Source: an uncultured Clostridia bacterium (GTDB taxonomy: Bacteria; Bacillota; Clostridia; Christensenellales; Aristaeellaceae). From it: a stretch of 64,000 nt of DNA. Location of the stretch: the NCBI GenBank assembly GCA_937886445.1, contig CALGBY010000135.1, positions 27,871-91,870 of the forward strand, given 5' to 3'. A program made the translations under genes and the position numbers. A model generated the notes under the pieces. It saw only the letters and a program-made list of their open reading frames with translations. It was not told where the DNA came from and searched no databases. Below, piece after piece: positions 50,343 to 59,333 of the stretch. Every line of letters begins with the position of its first letter. The first letter of the stretch is position 1.

Positions 50343-53054
50343 TCAGTTCAGTTCCTGAATGCGTGCCTCGATCGAAGCCAGCATCTGCGTATTCTTTTCG
50401 ATCTTCGCTTTTTCGGCCTCCACCAGCTGCGCGGGAGCCTTTGCCAGGAAACCGGGGTTATTCAGCTTGCCGTTCGCCCGTTCGATCTCCTTCTGGATAT
50501 TCTCGCGTTCCTTGTTGAGGCGCGCTCTTTCCTTATCAAAGTCCACAAGATCTCCGAGCGGGATCAGCAGCTCGCCCGCGGGCGTTACGGCGTTCACGGT
50601 CTTCTCGTTCACGCTTCCGTCTTTATCGAGCAGTTCAAGCGACGATACATTCGCAAGCCTTGCAAAGAAGCCGGACGCGTTCTTCACGCAATCCTCCCAG
50701 CCGGGATTGGCCTTCACGATCAGCCTTGCCTTATGCCCGGCCTGCACATTCATGGATACGCGCAGGTTGCGGATGGAGCGGATCATTTCCATGATACCTT
50801 CCATCTTTTCCGCTTCCTCCGCAAAATCGTAGGCGGGATCGGCCACAGGCCAGGAAGAAAGCATGCAGCTTTCATTTTCATGACCGGGCAGATACTTATA
50901 GATCTCCTCGGTGATAAAGGGCATCAGGGGGTGCAGAAGGCGCACGATACCGGAAAGAACGGTCTGCAGCACGGCGCGGGTGGCGGAAGAACGCGCGGCG
51001 TCCTCGCTGTTCAGGCCGGCCTTCGCAAGCTCGATGTACCAGTCGCAGAATTCGCTCCAGATAAAGTCATACAGCTTCTGCGCGGCAAGACCGTAATCCG
51101 CTTCATCAAAGTGCGCCGATACTTCACGCACAGCCTCGTTATAGCGGGTCAGGATCCACTTATCGGCTTCCGCAAGCTCCTTGCCCTCCGGCGTTTCAAC
51201 GCCGTCCATATTCATCAGCACAAAGCGGCTCGCGTTCCACACCTTGTTGCCGAAGTTGCGGGCCATTTCCACCTTTTCATCGGAATAACGCGTGTCATTG
51301 CCGGCGGAAATACCCATCACCAGAGAGAAACGGAGCGCGTCCGCGCCGTATTTATCAATGATTTCCAGCGGATCGATACCGTTTCCGAGAGACTTGCTCA
51401 TCTTGCGGCCCAGAGCGTCGCGCACAAGCCCGTGGATCACAACACGGTCAAAGGGGGCCTTGCCCATCTGCTCAACGCCGGAGAAGATCATACGGGCTAC
51501 CCAGAAGAAGATGATATCATAGCCGGTCACAAGGGTGGAGGTAGGATAGAAGTAACGGAGATCCTCCGTATCATCGGGCCAGCCCAGCGTGGAGAAGGGC
51601 CAGAGAGCGGAAGAGAACCAGGTGTCCAGCACATCCTCATCCTGGCTCATATGGGTGCTTCCGCACTTCGGGCAGGTACACACATCCGTACGGCTCACGA
51701 TCATTTCACCGCAATCCGCGCAGTAATAGGCGGGGATCCTGTGGCCCCACCACAGCTGACGGGAAATACACCAGTCACGGATGCTCTCCATCCAGTTCAT
51801 ATAGGTTTTCGCGAAGCGTTCCGGAACAAAGGTGGTTTCCCCGCTCTTTACCGCTTCGATCGCCGGCCCGGCAAGAGGTGCCATCTTGACGAACCACTGC
51901 TTGCTCACCATGGGCTCTACCACAGTGTGGCAGCGGTAGCAGGTGCCCACTTCATGCTTAAGCGGCTCGATCTCCTTCAGCAGGCCCAGCGCCTGCAGGT
52001 CATCGACGATCGCCTTGCGGGCCTCGGCGGTGGTCATGCCGGCGTATTTACCGCAATCCAGCACACGAGGCTCATTCACACCCGCCTTGCCGGTCTCAAA
52101 CAGCTCGTCGGCAGCTTCCTGATCCGCCTTACCGGTCATATGCCCGTCATAGGTAAACACGCGCACCATCGGCAGACCGTGACGCTGACCCACTTCATAG
52201 TCGTTCGGGTCATGTGCGGGAGTGATCTTCACAACACCGGTCCCCTTGGTCATATCCGCGTGTTCATCGCACACGATGGGGATCTCTTTATTCAGCAGCG
52301 GCAGAATGACATGGCAGCCATGCAGATGCTTATAGCGTTCATCCTCCGCGTTGATCGCGACGGCGGTATCTCCCAGCATGGTCTCCGGACGGGTCGTAGC
52401 CAGCTCAAGCAGTTCCCCGGTCTCCTTTACAGGATACAGAAGATGCCAGAAATTGCCTTCCTTTTCCTCATGCTCCACCTCAGCGTCCGAAAGCGCGCTG
52501 CTGCAGCAGGGGCACCAGTTGATCAGCCTGGCTCCGCGGTAGATCAGCCCTTTTTCATACAGGCGGCAGAACACTTCCTTAACGGCCTTGTTGCAGCCCT
52601 CGTCCATCGTAAAGCGCTCACGGCTCCAGTCGCAGCTGGCGCCCAGACGGCGCAGCTGACGGGTGATCCTTCCGCCGTATTCGCGTTTCCAATCCCAGGC
52701 GCGTTCAAGGAAGCCCTCCCGGCCGATCATTTCCTTGGTAATGCCTTCACTGCGAAGCTTATCCACCACCTTCACCTCAGTGGCAATCGACGCGTGATCC
52801 GTTCCCGGGAGCCACAGAGTGGGATCTCCCTTCATGCGGTGGTAACGGGTCAGGCTGTCCTGCAGCACGGTATCCATCGCGTGGCCCATATGCAGCTGCC
52901 CTGTTACATTCGGAGGCGGCATCACAATGGTAAAGGGCTTCTTTCCCTCCACACGCTTCGGGGTAAAGGCTCCGCTTTCCTCCCACTGTTTATAGCATTC
53001 TGTTTCCACCCGCTGCGGGTCAAAATTCTTTTCCATGGTAAAGTTCTCGTTCAT
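50343..53054 (-). CDS. valS: Valyl-tRNA synthetase
   Basis: A 903-residue class I synthetase. PPPNVTGQLHMGHAMD carries the HIGH motif as HMGH, GRKMSKSLGNGIDP the KMSKS loop, and the editing domain is present (TTRPETMLGDTAVAIN). CPCCSSALSDAEVEH and CADCGEMIVSRTDVCTCPKC are zinc-binding segments. The C-terminal ~70 residues form the tRNA-binding coiled coil (DKERARLNKERENIQKEIER). Expression is governed by the T-box leader upstream. GGAGG precedes the ATG and sits at the edge of repeat copy C. Confidence 0.97.
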   Translation of the reverse strand: MNENFTMEKNFDPQRVETECYKQWEESGAFTPKRVEGKKPFTIVMPPPNVTGQLHMGHAMDTVLQDSLTRYHRMKGDPTLWLPGTDHASIATEVKVVDKLRSEGITKEMIGREGFLERAWDWKREYGGRITRQLRRLGASCDWSRERFTMDEGCNKAVKEVFCRLYEKGLIYRGARLINWCPCCSSALSDAEVEHEEKEGNFWHLLYPVKETGELLELATTRPETMLGDTAVAINAEDERYKHLHGCHVILPLLNKEIPIVCDEHADMTKGTGVVKITPAHDPNDYEVGQRHGLPMVRVFTYDGHMTGKADQEAADELFETGKAGVNEPRVLDCGKYAGMTTAEARKAIVDDLQALGLLKEIEPLKHEVGTCYRCHTVVEPMVSKQWFVKMAPLAGPAIEAVKSGETTFVPERFAKTYMNWMESIRDWCISRQLWWGHRIPAYYCADCGEMIVSRTDVCTCPKCGSTHMSQDEDVLDTWFSSALWPFSTLGWPDDTEDLRYFYPTSTLVTGYDIIFFWVARMIFSGVEQMGKAPFDRVVIHGLVRDALGRKMSKSLGNGIDPLEIIDKYGADALRFSLVMGISAGNDTRYSDEKVEMARNFGNKVWNASRFVLMNMDGVETPEGKELAEADKWILTRYNEAVREVSAHFDEADYGLAAQKLYDFIWSEFCDWYIELAKAGLNSEDAARSSATRAVLQTVLSGIVRLLHPLMPFITEEIYKYLPGHENESCMLSSWPVADPAYDFAEEAEKMEGIMEMIRSIRNLRVSMNVQAGHKARLIVKANPGWEDCVKNASGFFARLANVSSLELLDKDGSVNEKTVNAVTPAGELLIPLGDLVDFDKERARLNKERENIQKEIERANGKLNNPGFLAKAPAQLVEAEKAKIEKNTQMLASIEARIQELN

Positions 53055-53062
53055 TTCTGTAT

Positions 53063-53120
53063 CCTCCTTCAGATGAAGTGCCGATGGATGTTTGAAACCG
53101 GCCGTACCCGTTTTTCAAAC
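53063..53120 (+). repeat. Palindromic repeat, copy C, in the valS leader
   Basis: AGATGAAGTGCCGATGGATG and a hairpin with arms GTTTGAAA (53090-53097) and TTTCAAAC (53113-53120). It lies between the T-box terminator and the valS start; its GGAGG-end is the valS ribosome binding site. Confidence 0.75.
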
Positions 53121-53129
53121 GCTTATCGT

Positions 53130-53378
53130 TATAAACGAAACAGGTCTCCCATCCGTAAAGGACGAGAGACCCGTGGTACCACCTTCGTTCACGTTTCCGT
53201 AAGGAAACGCCTTGACACGCTGTATCGGGCGCAACCGGAACAGGCTACTTGATTTCACCTGTTCTCCTCGCGGGCGACCTTCCCGTGATCCGGCTGAAGG
53301 AACTTGCACCGAATGTTCCTCTCTCTTGCAGCCTTCCTCCGGTACTCCTCCCGGTCAAGAGATGGTATGAGCATGATC
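53130..53378 (-). promoter_or_regulatory. T-box leader (Val) of valS
   Basis: The T-box sequence AAGGTGGTACCACGG (about 53187-53172) has TGGT to pair with an ACCA tRNA end. The terminator stem GGGTCTC ... GGGAGACC follows (53172-53143). Stem I has an AGTA element (about 53340) and its 3' side contains GUC (53278-53276), a Val codon in the specifier position. Uncharged tRNA-Val would favour the antiterminator. The leader starts right after the rpmF stop codon, with no obvious own promoter in the gap. Confidence 0.9.
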
Positions 53379-53383
53379 AGATG

Positions 53384-53575
53384 TTACGCGTTCTTTTCTT
53401 CTTCTACGGTAACGACCTGCTTGCCGTCATAATAACCGCAATGCTTGCAAACGCGATGAGCCAGCTTCATCTGATGGCACTGAGAGCATTCCACGATAGC
53501 GGGCTGTTCCAGTTTCCAATTCGCGCGACGGGCGCGGCCGCGAGCCTTGCTGATTTTTCCCTTAGGTACTGCCAT
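53384..53575 (-). CDS. rpmF: 50S ribosomal protein L32
   Basis: A 63-residue protein of the zinc-containing type: AVPKGKISKARGRARRANWK, then CSQCHQMKLAHRVCKHCGYY gives the C-x2-C ... C-x2-C zinc site. The acidic tail VEEEKNA is normal. Three bases separate it from the DUF177 gene, the usual yceD-rpmF pair. Confidence 0.97.
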   Translation of the reverse strand: MAVPKGKISKARGRARRANWKLEQPAIVECSQCHQMKLAHRVCKHCGYYDGKQVVTVEEEKNA

Positions 53576-53578
53576 GAT

Positions 53579-54094
53579 TTATTCCTCCTGTTCTTTTTCA
53601 AGCAATTGCTGCAATGCCGAAAAAGGATTTTGGTCGGAATCCTTCTGGCAAGCATATGTTTCATCATTTTCCTGCGGACGGGCGCTGCATGAATCGGAAC
53701 ACAGAAAACGGATGGGCAGCTCCAACAGAACCAACGTCATCAGCAGATGACCCAGCTCCACCTGAGAGCCCCTGAAGATAAGCTCTTCCTCCGTATCGTC
53801 CTCATCCTCCGAAACCGGAGCCTTCGGATGATCCTCCACTCGCGTGAAGACTTCATCCACCTGAACGTTTACCGGGAAAACAACTTCCTTCAGGCATGCC
53901 GCGCAATGCGCGTGCGCCGCCGTTTTCAGTTCCCCCCTGATATGAAGGGAGGTTCCGAACATCGTGTATGTTCCCTGCAGGAGAACATCATCAAAGGTGA
54001 CGGTCTCGCTGAAGATCGCCTGTGGGGCGATCATGTCACGGTGCAGGAAGGGGATCTGCTCCCCCGGAGCGCGCAGAGCCTGGGAAATGTCCAT
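53579..54094 (-). CDS. yceD: DUF177 / YceD-family protein
   Basis: A 171-residue protein that usually precedes rpmF; YceD has been tied to 23S rRNA accumulation in plants and bacteria. LKTAAHAHCAACLKEVVFPV and CSDSCSARPQEND hold the conserved cysteines, and EELIFRGSQVELGHLLMTLV is the conserved C-terminal strand-helix. The ATG at 54094 is taken as start; a TTG two codons earlier has better spacing from GGAG and cannot be excluded. Confidence 0.88.
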   Translation of the reverse strand: MDISQALRAPGEQIPFLHRDMIAPQAIFSETVTFDDVLLQGTYTMFGTSLHIRGELKTAAHAHCAACLKEVVFPVNVQVDEVFTRVEDHPKAPVSEDEDDTEEELIFRGSQVELGHLLMTLVLLELPIRFLCSDSCSARPQENDETYACQKDSDQNPFSALQQLLEKEQEE

Positions 54095-54130
54095 AAACAA
54101 AGCACATCACTCCAATCGTGACCGCGTTAT

Positions 54131-54159
54131 ATTATACGGTCTGTCATTCTGTTTGTCAA
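54131..54159 (-). promoter_or_regulatory. Promoter of yceD-rpmF
   Basis: Minus-strand TTGACA (54159-54154) and TATAAT (54136-54131), spacing 17. It may also drive the T-box and valS. Confidence 0.9.
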
Positions 54160-54219
54160 TCTGTTTTTTCTTTTTTATACCGTTTTTTCCTGATTTTTGC
54201 GCCGGTTTTTATGCCTGTT

Positions 54220-55227
54220 TCAGTCCGCGGAGCGCTCCCGGTCTCCTCCATCCGTTCCTTCACCGCACAAAGGGCATGACGCGCTTTCTTTTTCTATGGA
54301 AAGCATCAGTTTTTCCGCCTCGGCAAAGGAGACTGCCGTCATCAGCGCTGTGCGGATCTTTGCCGCTCCGCGCCTCCCGCGCAGATACCAGGCAAAATGC
54401 TTTCGCATTTCGATCATCGCGTACCGCTCGCCGTGCATTTCCTCCATCATCCGCGCGTGCCGCATGGCAGTAGCAACGACCTCCCTGTATTCCGGAGCCC
54501 TGTATTCTCTTCCTTCAAAAGCGCACAGGATCCGGTCAAACACCCACGGATCTCCCAGTGCTCCCCTGCCCACGGCGATCCCGTCACAACCCGTATCCTC
54601 AAGCATCCGCATCGCGCTTTCCCCGTCTGTAATGTCCCCGTTCGCGATCACGGGAATGCTTACGGCTTCCTTCACCCTGCGTATCATGGCATGATCCGCC
54701 TTGCCGGAATACATCATATCTCTTGTGCGGCCATGCACGCAGATCGCCTTCGCGCCCGCGTTCTCACACATTTTCGCCAGCTCCGGCGCGCACAGGTGTT
54801 CACTGTCCCAGCCGATACGCATTTTCACTGTAACAGGCAGGCAGGTCGCCTTTACGGTTTCCCTTACGATCTCTTCCGCAAGCGGCAGGTCCAGCATCAG
54901 CGCGCTGCCCGCGCCTCCGCCCGTCACCTTTCTTGCCGGGCATCCCATGTTGATATCGATCCCCGTAAAGCGGCCGAGTTCCGTCAGCTGATCGGCCGCT
55001 TTCGCGAAATATAGTGGTTCGCTACCGAAGATCTGCACACTGAGCAGCTTTTCATCCTCATACCGGTCAAGCAGATCGCAGTATGCCTGCAATGTTTTCT
55101 TCGCGGTGATATATCCCTGAGCACTCACCATTTCGGTGGTAGCAGCGTCGCATCCGTGTTCAAAGCACAGCTTTCTGAAACATTTATCCGTTATGCCCGC
55201 CATCGGGGCAAGATATACGGGAATCAT
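54220..55227 (-). CDS. dus: tRNA-dihydrouridine synthase
   Basis: A 335-residue flavoprotein that reduces uridines in tRNA. VYLAPMAGITDKCFRKLCFE binds FMN, IDINMGCPARKVTGGGAGSA contains the catalytic Cys, and ICVHGRTRDMMYSGKADHAM and VIANGDITDGESAM follow. It most resembles the DusB group of Firmicutes. The ATG at 55227 lies just after the stop of the upstream gene; a longer reading would overlap that gene. Confidence 0.93.
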   Translation of the reverse strand: MIPVYLAPMAGITDKCFRKLCFEHGCDAATTEMVSAQGYITAKKTLQAYCDLLDRYEDEKLLSVQIFGSEPLYFAKAADQLTELGRFTGIDINMGCPARKVTGGGAGSALMLDLPLAEEIVRETVKATCLPVTVKMRIGWDSEHLCAPELAKMCENAGAKAICVHGRTRDMMYSGKADHAMIRRVKEAVSIPVIANGDITDGESAMRMLEDTGCDGIAVGRGALGDPWVFDRILCAFEGREYRAPEYREVVATAMRHARMMEEMHGERYAMIEMRKHFAWYLRGRRGAAKIRTALMTAVSFAEAEKLMLSIEKESASCPLCGEGTDGGDRERSAD

Positions 55228-55232
55228 TCTTC

Positions 55233-55772
55233 TCAATCCTCTATTTCCAGTACCTGCATTCTGGTGATCATCCATCTGTCGTTTTTCCGGTTCAGCGTCA
55301 CCTCATACCGGATGCTCCTCCACACCGGCTGTGAGGGCACATCACTCCTGAGCGCGGCTTCCGTTTTCTTATCGGTTTTCAGCTTTCCGTCAACAGACGG
55401 TATGCTTTCAACAACAGTCGCGGTAGCGGTGTCCTTCCAGGGCCAGTTCCACACCCATTTCAGGCTTACACGGTGGTCAAACCCCGTGATATCATAAAAA
55501 TACCGGTATATATTGATCCCGTTCAGGGCGTTCTTCAAATCTCTGTCCTGATCTGATTCAAGATAGGCATTCGAAAAATAATCCGGCAAAAGATCGCTGT
55601 TTTCTCCCGTCATGATCACCTGCGCGCGCCTGGCCATACCGTCCTTGAGCACCACATAAATGTTACTGGCGTTCATCGAATAGTAAAACGCGATGATCAT
55701 CAGGCCCAGTGCGCAGCAGGCGATCAGAAGCCGGCTGCAGATAAAGCCTATCACTCTTCTGAAGTATTTCAA
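55233..55772 (-). CDS. Unrecognised single-pass membrane protein
   Basis: A 179-residue protein with one N-terminal membrane helix (LLIACCALGLMIIAFYYSM) and a soluble extracellular domain rich in aromatic residues (GINIYRYFYDITGFDHRVSL, KWVWNWPWKDTA), ending NRKNDRWMITRMQVLEIED. The end pattern resembles NTF2-like stress or transport accessory folds, but I cannot name a family. The TTG at 55772 has AAAGGA six bases before it and is favoured over ATG 55802, which sits on a strong hairpin. It ends six bases before dus. Confidence 0.62.
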   Translation of the reverse strand: MKYFRRVIGFICSRLLIACCALGLMIIAFYYSMNASNIYVVLKDGMARRAQVIMTGENSDLLPDYFSNAYLESDQDRDLKNALNGINIYRYFYDITGFDHRVSLKWVWNWPWKDTATATVVESIPSVDGKLKTDKKTEAALRSDVPSQPVWRSIRYEVTLNRKNDRWMITRMQVLEIED

Positions 55773-55804
55773 TTTATATCCTTTCCCGTCCTTCTCAAGC
55801 ATAA

Positions 55805-55833
55805 ACGCGGCGGTGTATTTTTCGCCGCCGCGT
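55805..55833 (-). terminator. Hairpin after the HD-GYP gene
   Basis: Nine-base-pair stem ACGCGGCGG / CCGCCGCGT with an 11-base loop, followed only by TTTAT on the minus strand; a partial terminator is likely. Confidence 0.6.
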
Positions 55834-55845
55834 CTCTGTTTTCAA

Positions 55846-57732
55846 TTATTCCGCGGTCTCCTCTTCCATGCCGTACTTTTCACGCATTTTGAACTCGGTA
55901 TCCTCGGCGATCATTTCGATCATGGCCCGGGCGTATTCGGGATCGAACTGTGTGCCGATGCCCCTGCGGATCTCCTCCACAATCTTTTCCTGGCTGAAGG
56001 CATCGCGGAAGGAACGCGGCGAAGACATGGCGTCATAGGCGTCCGCCACGCCCAGGATCCTCGCCTCGGCGGTGATCGCCTTTCCACTCAGTCCTTCAGG
56101 ATACCCGCGACCGTCATAGCGCTCATGGTGGTACATGGCGCCCACCTTCAGCTTGGGCATCTCAGTGATCCCTTCAAGGATACGGGCACCCAGCTCGGGA
56201 TGCTGCTTGATGATGGCAAATTCCTCATCGTTCAGCTTGCCGGTCTTGTTGATCACCTCATCGGGTATACCGATCTTGCCGATATCATGCAGAAGGCCCA
56301 TATAATAGATCTCCTGCTGGCGCTTTTCATTCATACCGGTACGCTTGGCGATCTCTCTTGCATAGGTGGCAACGCGGATGGAGTGACCGTTTGTATACCG
56401 GTCCTTCGCGTCGATCACCTTGACAAGCGTCGTTACGATCTGCATGGACAGGCGCTGTACCATCGCGTTTTCACGGATTCGCGCCTGCAGTTCCAGTTCC
56501 TTGCGCACTTCATTATCCACATTATGGAAGCCGGCGATCACGCTGTTGCGGTTCGCTTCGTCATGCACATATTTGGTCTGGAAAAACTGCACTTCACCGC
56601 CGATGTTGATCTTATAGTTGAGTGAAAAGGAGGAGGCTTCCTTCAGCTTTGCCGTAATAAACTCTTTTTCGCTTCCCTGCAGGAAACGCTGTCTGTCCTC
56701 CTGCACCACCAGTGTTTCGGCAAACAGACGCATGCGCTGTTCATAATCATCCGTTTCGCTCCAGCCCGGGATCAGCTTGGAAAACAGCTCGCTGATACGG
56801 TAGCGGCTTTCATGATTCGATTTGACATCAAACAGCGTTACGCACTCAAAATCGGATGAAAGACAGTTGATCACCGCGGTCTGTTCGCGTTTGTTTTCCT
56901 TATACTGCTTATATACGGTGTAAATGATCGCGATCAGCGCAAGACCCACGCAGATACACACGATCATCGTCACATTCAGCTTTTTTTCGGGGTGCACGAT
57001 ATTCAGGTACTGGTTTACCGCTCCGTCTGTCAGCTGGCTGCTGCCCGCCGCGCTGATATGGCTGTTGATGCGTTCCGCCAGCTGTTCCCCGTTCCTGCCC
57101 TTCGTTACGATGGCAAGCGTACATTTCTTTTCAAGCTCCAGTGTTTTGTATCCGGTATACTTCTCATTTGAATATACCTTCATCGCGGCCTGCTGCAGCG
57201 TGAGCGCAACGCAGTCCACCTTGCCGTTTTCAAGGGCCTTCATGCAGTCCTCAGCAGAATCAAATTGCTGTATTTTCTTTTCCGTAAGGAACTGCTCGGC
57301 ATACTCCTTCACGATGCTGTTTCTCAGCGCCGCAAGGCGGGTGCCTGTACCGGTCTCGGGACGGTAGATCAGCACGACCGGCACATCACACCTGAAATCA
57401 GTCACGAAAAACACATCGCTCCCCTCGTTGAGGCCGGGAACCGTTGCTGTTTCTCCGTCCGTATCCACTACAGCCGGAAAAAATACATCAAACACGCTTT
57501 CTTCTTTATCGCGCTGCTTGAAGGATGAGTAATCGGACAACTGCACGCCGGACCGGGAATCCAACCCCACCATATCCAGAATATCGGAATAATCCCCGTA
57601 TTCGGAAAGGTAGGCATAATGGATCTTCGCCGTATCCTCCTCGGCAAAAGCGTTCAGAGAAAACAGAGAAACGACTGTCATAACAGTCAATATAAAAAGC
57701 AGAATTTTTCTGCCTGTACGGCTTCTGTTCAT
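55846..57732 (-). CDS. HD-GYP phosphodiesterase with periplasmic-binding-like sensor
   Basis: A 628-residue membrane sensor. A signal/anchor helix (ILLFILTVMTVVSLFSLNAF) is followed by an extracellular region (~30-260) resembling type 3 solute-binding proteins (SAEDCMKALENGKVDCVALT). A second membrane helix (LNVTMIVCICVGLALIAIIY) leads to a PAS-like part and an HD-GYP domain at ~420-600: HSIRVATYAREIAKRTG, LLHDIGKIGIPDEVINKTG, HHERYDGRGYPEGLSG. HD-GYP enzymes hydrolyse cyclic di-GMP, so an external amino acid or similar ligand may control c-di-GMP. ATG at 57732 has GGAGG 11 bases upstream. Confidence 0.9.
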   Translation of the reverse strand: MNRSRTGRKILLFILTVMTVVSLFSLNAFAEEDTAKIHYAYLSEYGDYSDILDMVGLDSRSGVQLSDYSSFKQRDKEESVFDVFFPAVVDTDGETATVPGLNEGSDVFFVTDFRCDVPVVLIYRPETGTGTRLAALRNSIVKEYAEQFLTEKKIQQFDSAEDCMKALENGKVDCVALTLQQAAMKVYSNEKYTGYKTLELEKKCTLAIVTKGRNGEQLAERINSHISAAGSSQLTDGAVNQYLNIVHPEKKLNVTMIVCICVGLALIAIIYTVYKQYKENKREQTAVINCLSSDFECVTLFDVKSNHESRYRISELFSKLIPGWSETDDYEQRMRLFAETLVVQEDRQRFLQGSEKEFITAKLKEASSFSLNYKINIGGEVQFFQTKYVHDEANRNSVIAGFHNVDNEVRKELELQARIRENAMVQRLSMQIVTTLVKVIDAKDRYTNGHSIRVATYAREIAKRTGMNEKRQQEIYYMGLLHDIGKIGIPDEVINKTGKLNDEEFAIIKQHPELGARILEGITEMPKLKVGAMYHHERYDGRGYPEGLSGKAITAEARILGVADAYDAMSSPRSFRDAFSQEKIVEEIRRGIGTQFDPEYARAMIEMIAEDTEFKMREKYGMEEETAE

Positions 57733-57782
57733 AATACTCAATACCTCCGTTGCCAATGAACATATTATGAGTATCCGTTTAC

Positions 57783-57811
57783 AGTATAAATCATCACGCT
57801 CTTTTTTGCAA
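57783..57811 (-). promoter_or_regulatory. Promoter of the HD-GYP gene
   Basis: Minus-strand TTGCAA (57811-57806) and TATACT (57788-57783), spacing 17. Confidence 0.78.
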
Positions 57812-57832
57812 CCGAAAAATCATCGCGGAATA

Positions 57833-57861
57833 TTGACAAAAGCCAAATATGTATATATAAT
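57833..57861 (+). promoter_or_regulatory. Promoter of the Tyr T-box operon
   Basis: TTGACA (57833-57838) and TATAAT (57856-57861), spacing 17. Confidence 0.92.
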
Positions 57862-57867
57862 CCATTC

Positions 57868-58100
57868 ATGGCTATGAAGGGAACAAGTAGCCGCGGCAGC
57901 ACGCTTCAAGAGAGTTTTCGGCCGGTGAAAGAAAACAGCGGCGCCGCGTGTGAATACATCCCCGAGCCCGGCACCGAACGCCACGGTCAGTAGGCTGCCG
58001 CCGGTGCGCCGGATACAGCGCGCGTGAGGGGGCATTCTGTGCCCTGAACGGAAGTGGTACAGCGTGATCACGCCTTCCCTGCGGAAGGCGTTTTATTTTT
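57868..58100 (+). promoter_or_regulatory. T-box leader (Tyr) of the aminotransferase-tyrS operon
   Basis: The AAGTAG element of stem I (about 57887), the T-box sequence GGAAGTGGTACAGCG (58050-58064) and a terminator CGCCTTCC-CTGC-GGAAGGCG with TTTTATTTTT (58071-58100) are all present. In stem I, GAATACATCC places UAC, a Tyr codon, at 57955-57957 in the specifier position. TGGT pairs with an ACCA tRNA end. Uncharged tRNA-Tyr would switch on the operon. Confidence 0.9.
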
Positions 58101-58115
58101 CAGGAGGATGTTGCT

Positions 58116-59297
58116 ATGGATATTTCGGAATTGAAATTCGCGTCGCGCTACAACGGCATAAGCGGCAGCGCAATCCGCGAGATCTTCAAAATGCTGGCCG
58201 TACCCGGAATGATCTCCTTTGCGGGCGGAAATCCTTCGCCGGACGCGCTTCCCTACCGGGACGCGGCAAAGTTGGCTGAGGAACTGCTGCTTGAAAAAGG
58301 AAAGGTGCTGCTGCAATACGGAGCCACCGAGGGCTACGCTCCCTTGCGTGAGAGCCTGGCCCCCTACATCACGGCGCATTTCGGCTTTGAGATCACGCCG
58401 GACAGGATCCTGCCCACTACCGGCTCCACTCAGGGAATGGATCTGCTCTGCAAAGCCATGATCGACCCCGGTGATAAGATCTGCATCGAGGATCCCACCT
58501 TTCTGGGCAATATGCAATGCATGAAGCTCTATCAGGCGGAACTGGTGCCGGTCCCCTCCGATGAATTGGGAATGGATACGGACGCGCTCGAAGAGATCTT
58601 CCGCACCCAGCATCCGAAAATGCTCTATGTCATTCCCACATTCCAGAACCCGACAGGCAAAACGCTTCCGCTGGAGCGCAGGAAAAAGATCGCCGAGCTG
58701 GCCGAAAAATATGGCGTGCTGGTAGCTGAGGATGATCCCTACCGCGATCTGAGATACAGCGGTACTCCCCTTCCCAGCATCAAATCCTTCGATAAGGCCG
58801 GCTGGGTCGCCTTTATGGGCAGCTTTTCCAAGGTGATCAGCCCCGGCCTGCGCGTAGGCTATCTGTGCGCGGAGCCCGCTCTGCTGCGCAAGTGCACCAT
58901 CGGCAAGCAAAGTACCGATGTACACACCGGCCTTCTCAATCAGGCAGTTGTAGACGCGTTCATCCGCCGCGATATGCTGGATAAGCATGTGGAGGAGATC
59001 TGCGTGGGCTACAGGGCTCAGATGGAAACCATGCTTTCCCTGCTCGGGCAGTGCAGCGGGATCGCTTCCTATACGAAGCCCGAGGGCGGTCTGTTTATCT
59101 GGGCGGAGTTGAAGGAAGGCATGAATGCGCTGGAGCTGCTGAAAAAGGCAATCGAGCAGAAGGTGGCTTATGTGCCCGGCACCCACTTTTTCGCAAACGG
59201 CGGCCACGAAAACACGCTGCGTCTTAACTTCTCCATGTCCTCCGTCGATGAGATCAAAACAGGCATGGCGGTGCTGAAGAACATCCTTTCTGTGTAA
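58116..59297 (+). CDS. PLP-dependent aminotransferase, probably aromatic
   Basis: A 393-residue fold-type I aminotransferase of the LysN/MocR-like class (no GntR domain). SFAGGNPSPDALPYRDAAKL, the PTFQNPTGKTLPLERRKKI segment, and GSFSKVISPGLRVGYL with the PLP-binding Lys are visible. The Tyr T-box upstream and tyrS behind it suggest that it makes tyrosine or phenylalanine from the keto acids. The family also includes 2-aminoadipate and branched-chain enzymes, so the substrate rests on the regulation. GGAGG precedes the ATG. Confidence 0.88.
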   Translation: MDISELKFASRYNGISGSAIREIFKMLAVPGMISFAGGNPSPDALPYRDAAKLAEELLLEKGKVLLQYGATEGYAPLRESLAPYITAHFGFEITPDRILPTTGSTQGMDLLCKAMIDPGDKICIEDPTFLGNMQCMKLYQAELVPVPSDELGMDTDALEEIFRTQHPKMLYVIPTFQNPTGKTLPLERRKKIAELAEKYGVLVAEDDPYRDLRYSGTPLPSIKSFDKAGWVAFMGSFSKVISPGLRVGYLCAEPALLRKCTIGKQSTDVHTGLLNQAVVDAFIRRDMLDKHVEEICVGYRAQMETMLSLLGQCSGIASYTKPEGGLFIWAELKEGMNALELLKKAIEQKVAYVPGTHFFANGGHENTLRLNFSMSSVDEIKTGMAVLKNILSV

Positions 59298-59333
59298 AAA
59301 CAATACAAATAAAGCTTTCTGGAGGAAAAACAA

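Noticed and set aside
50052..53252. Open frame of 1066 codons on the plus strand opposite valS
   Set aside because: It mirrors the valyl-tRNA synthetase gene and its T-box; the length comes from rare TTA/CTA/TCA codons in valS.
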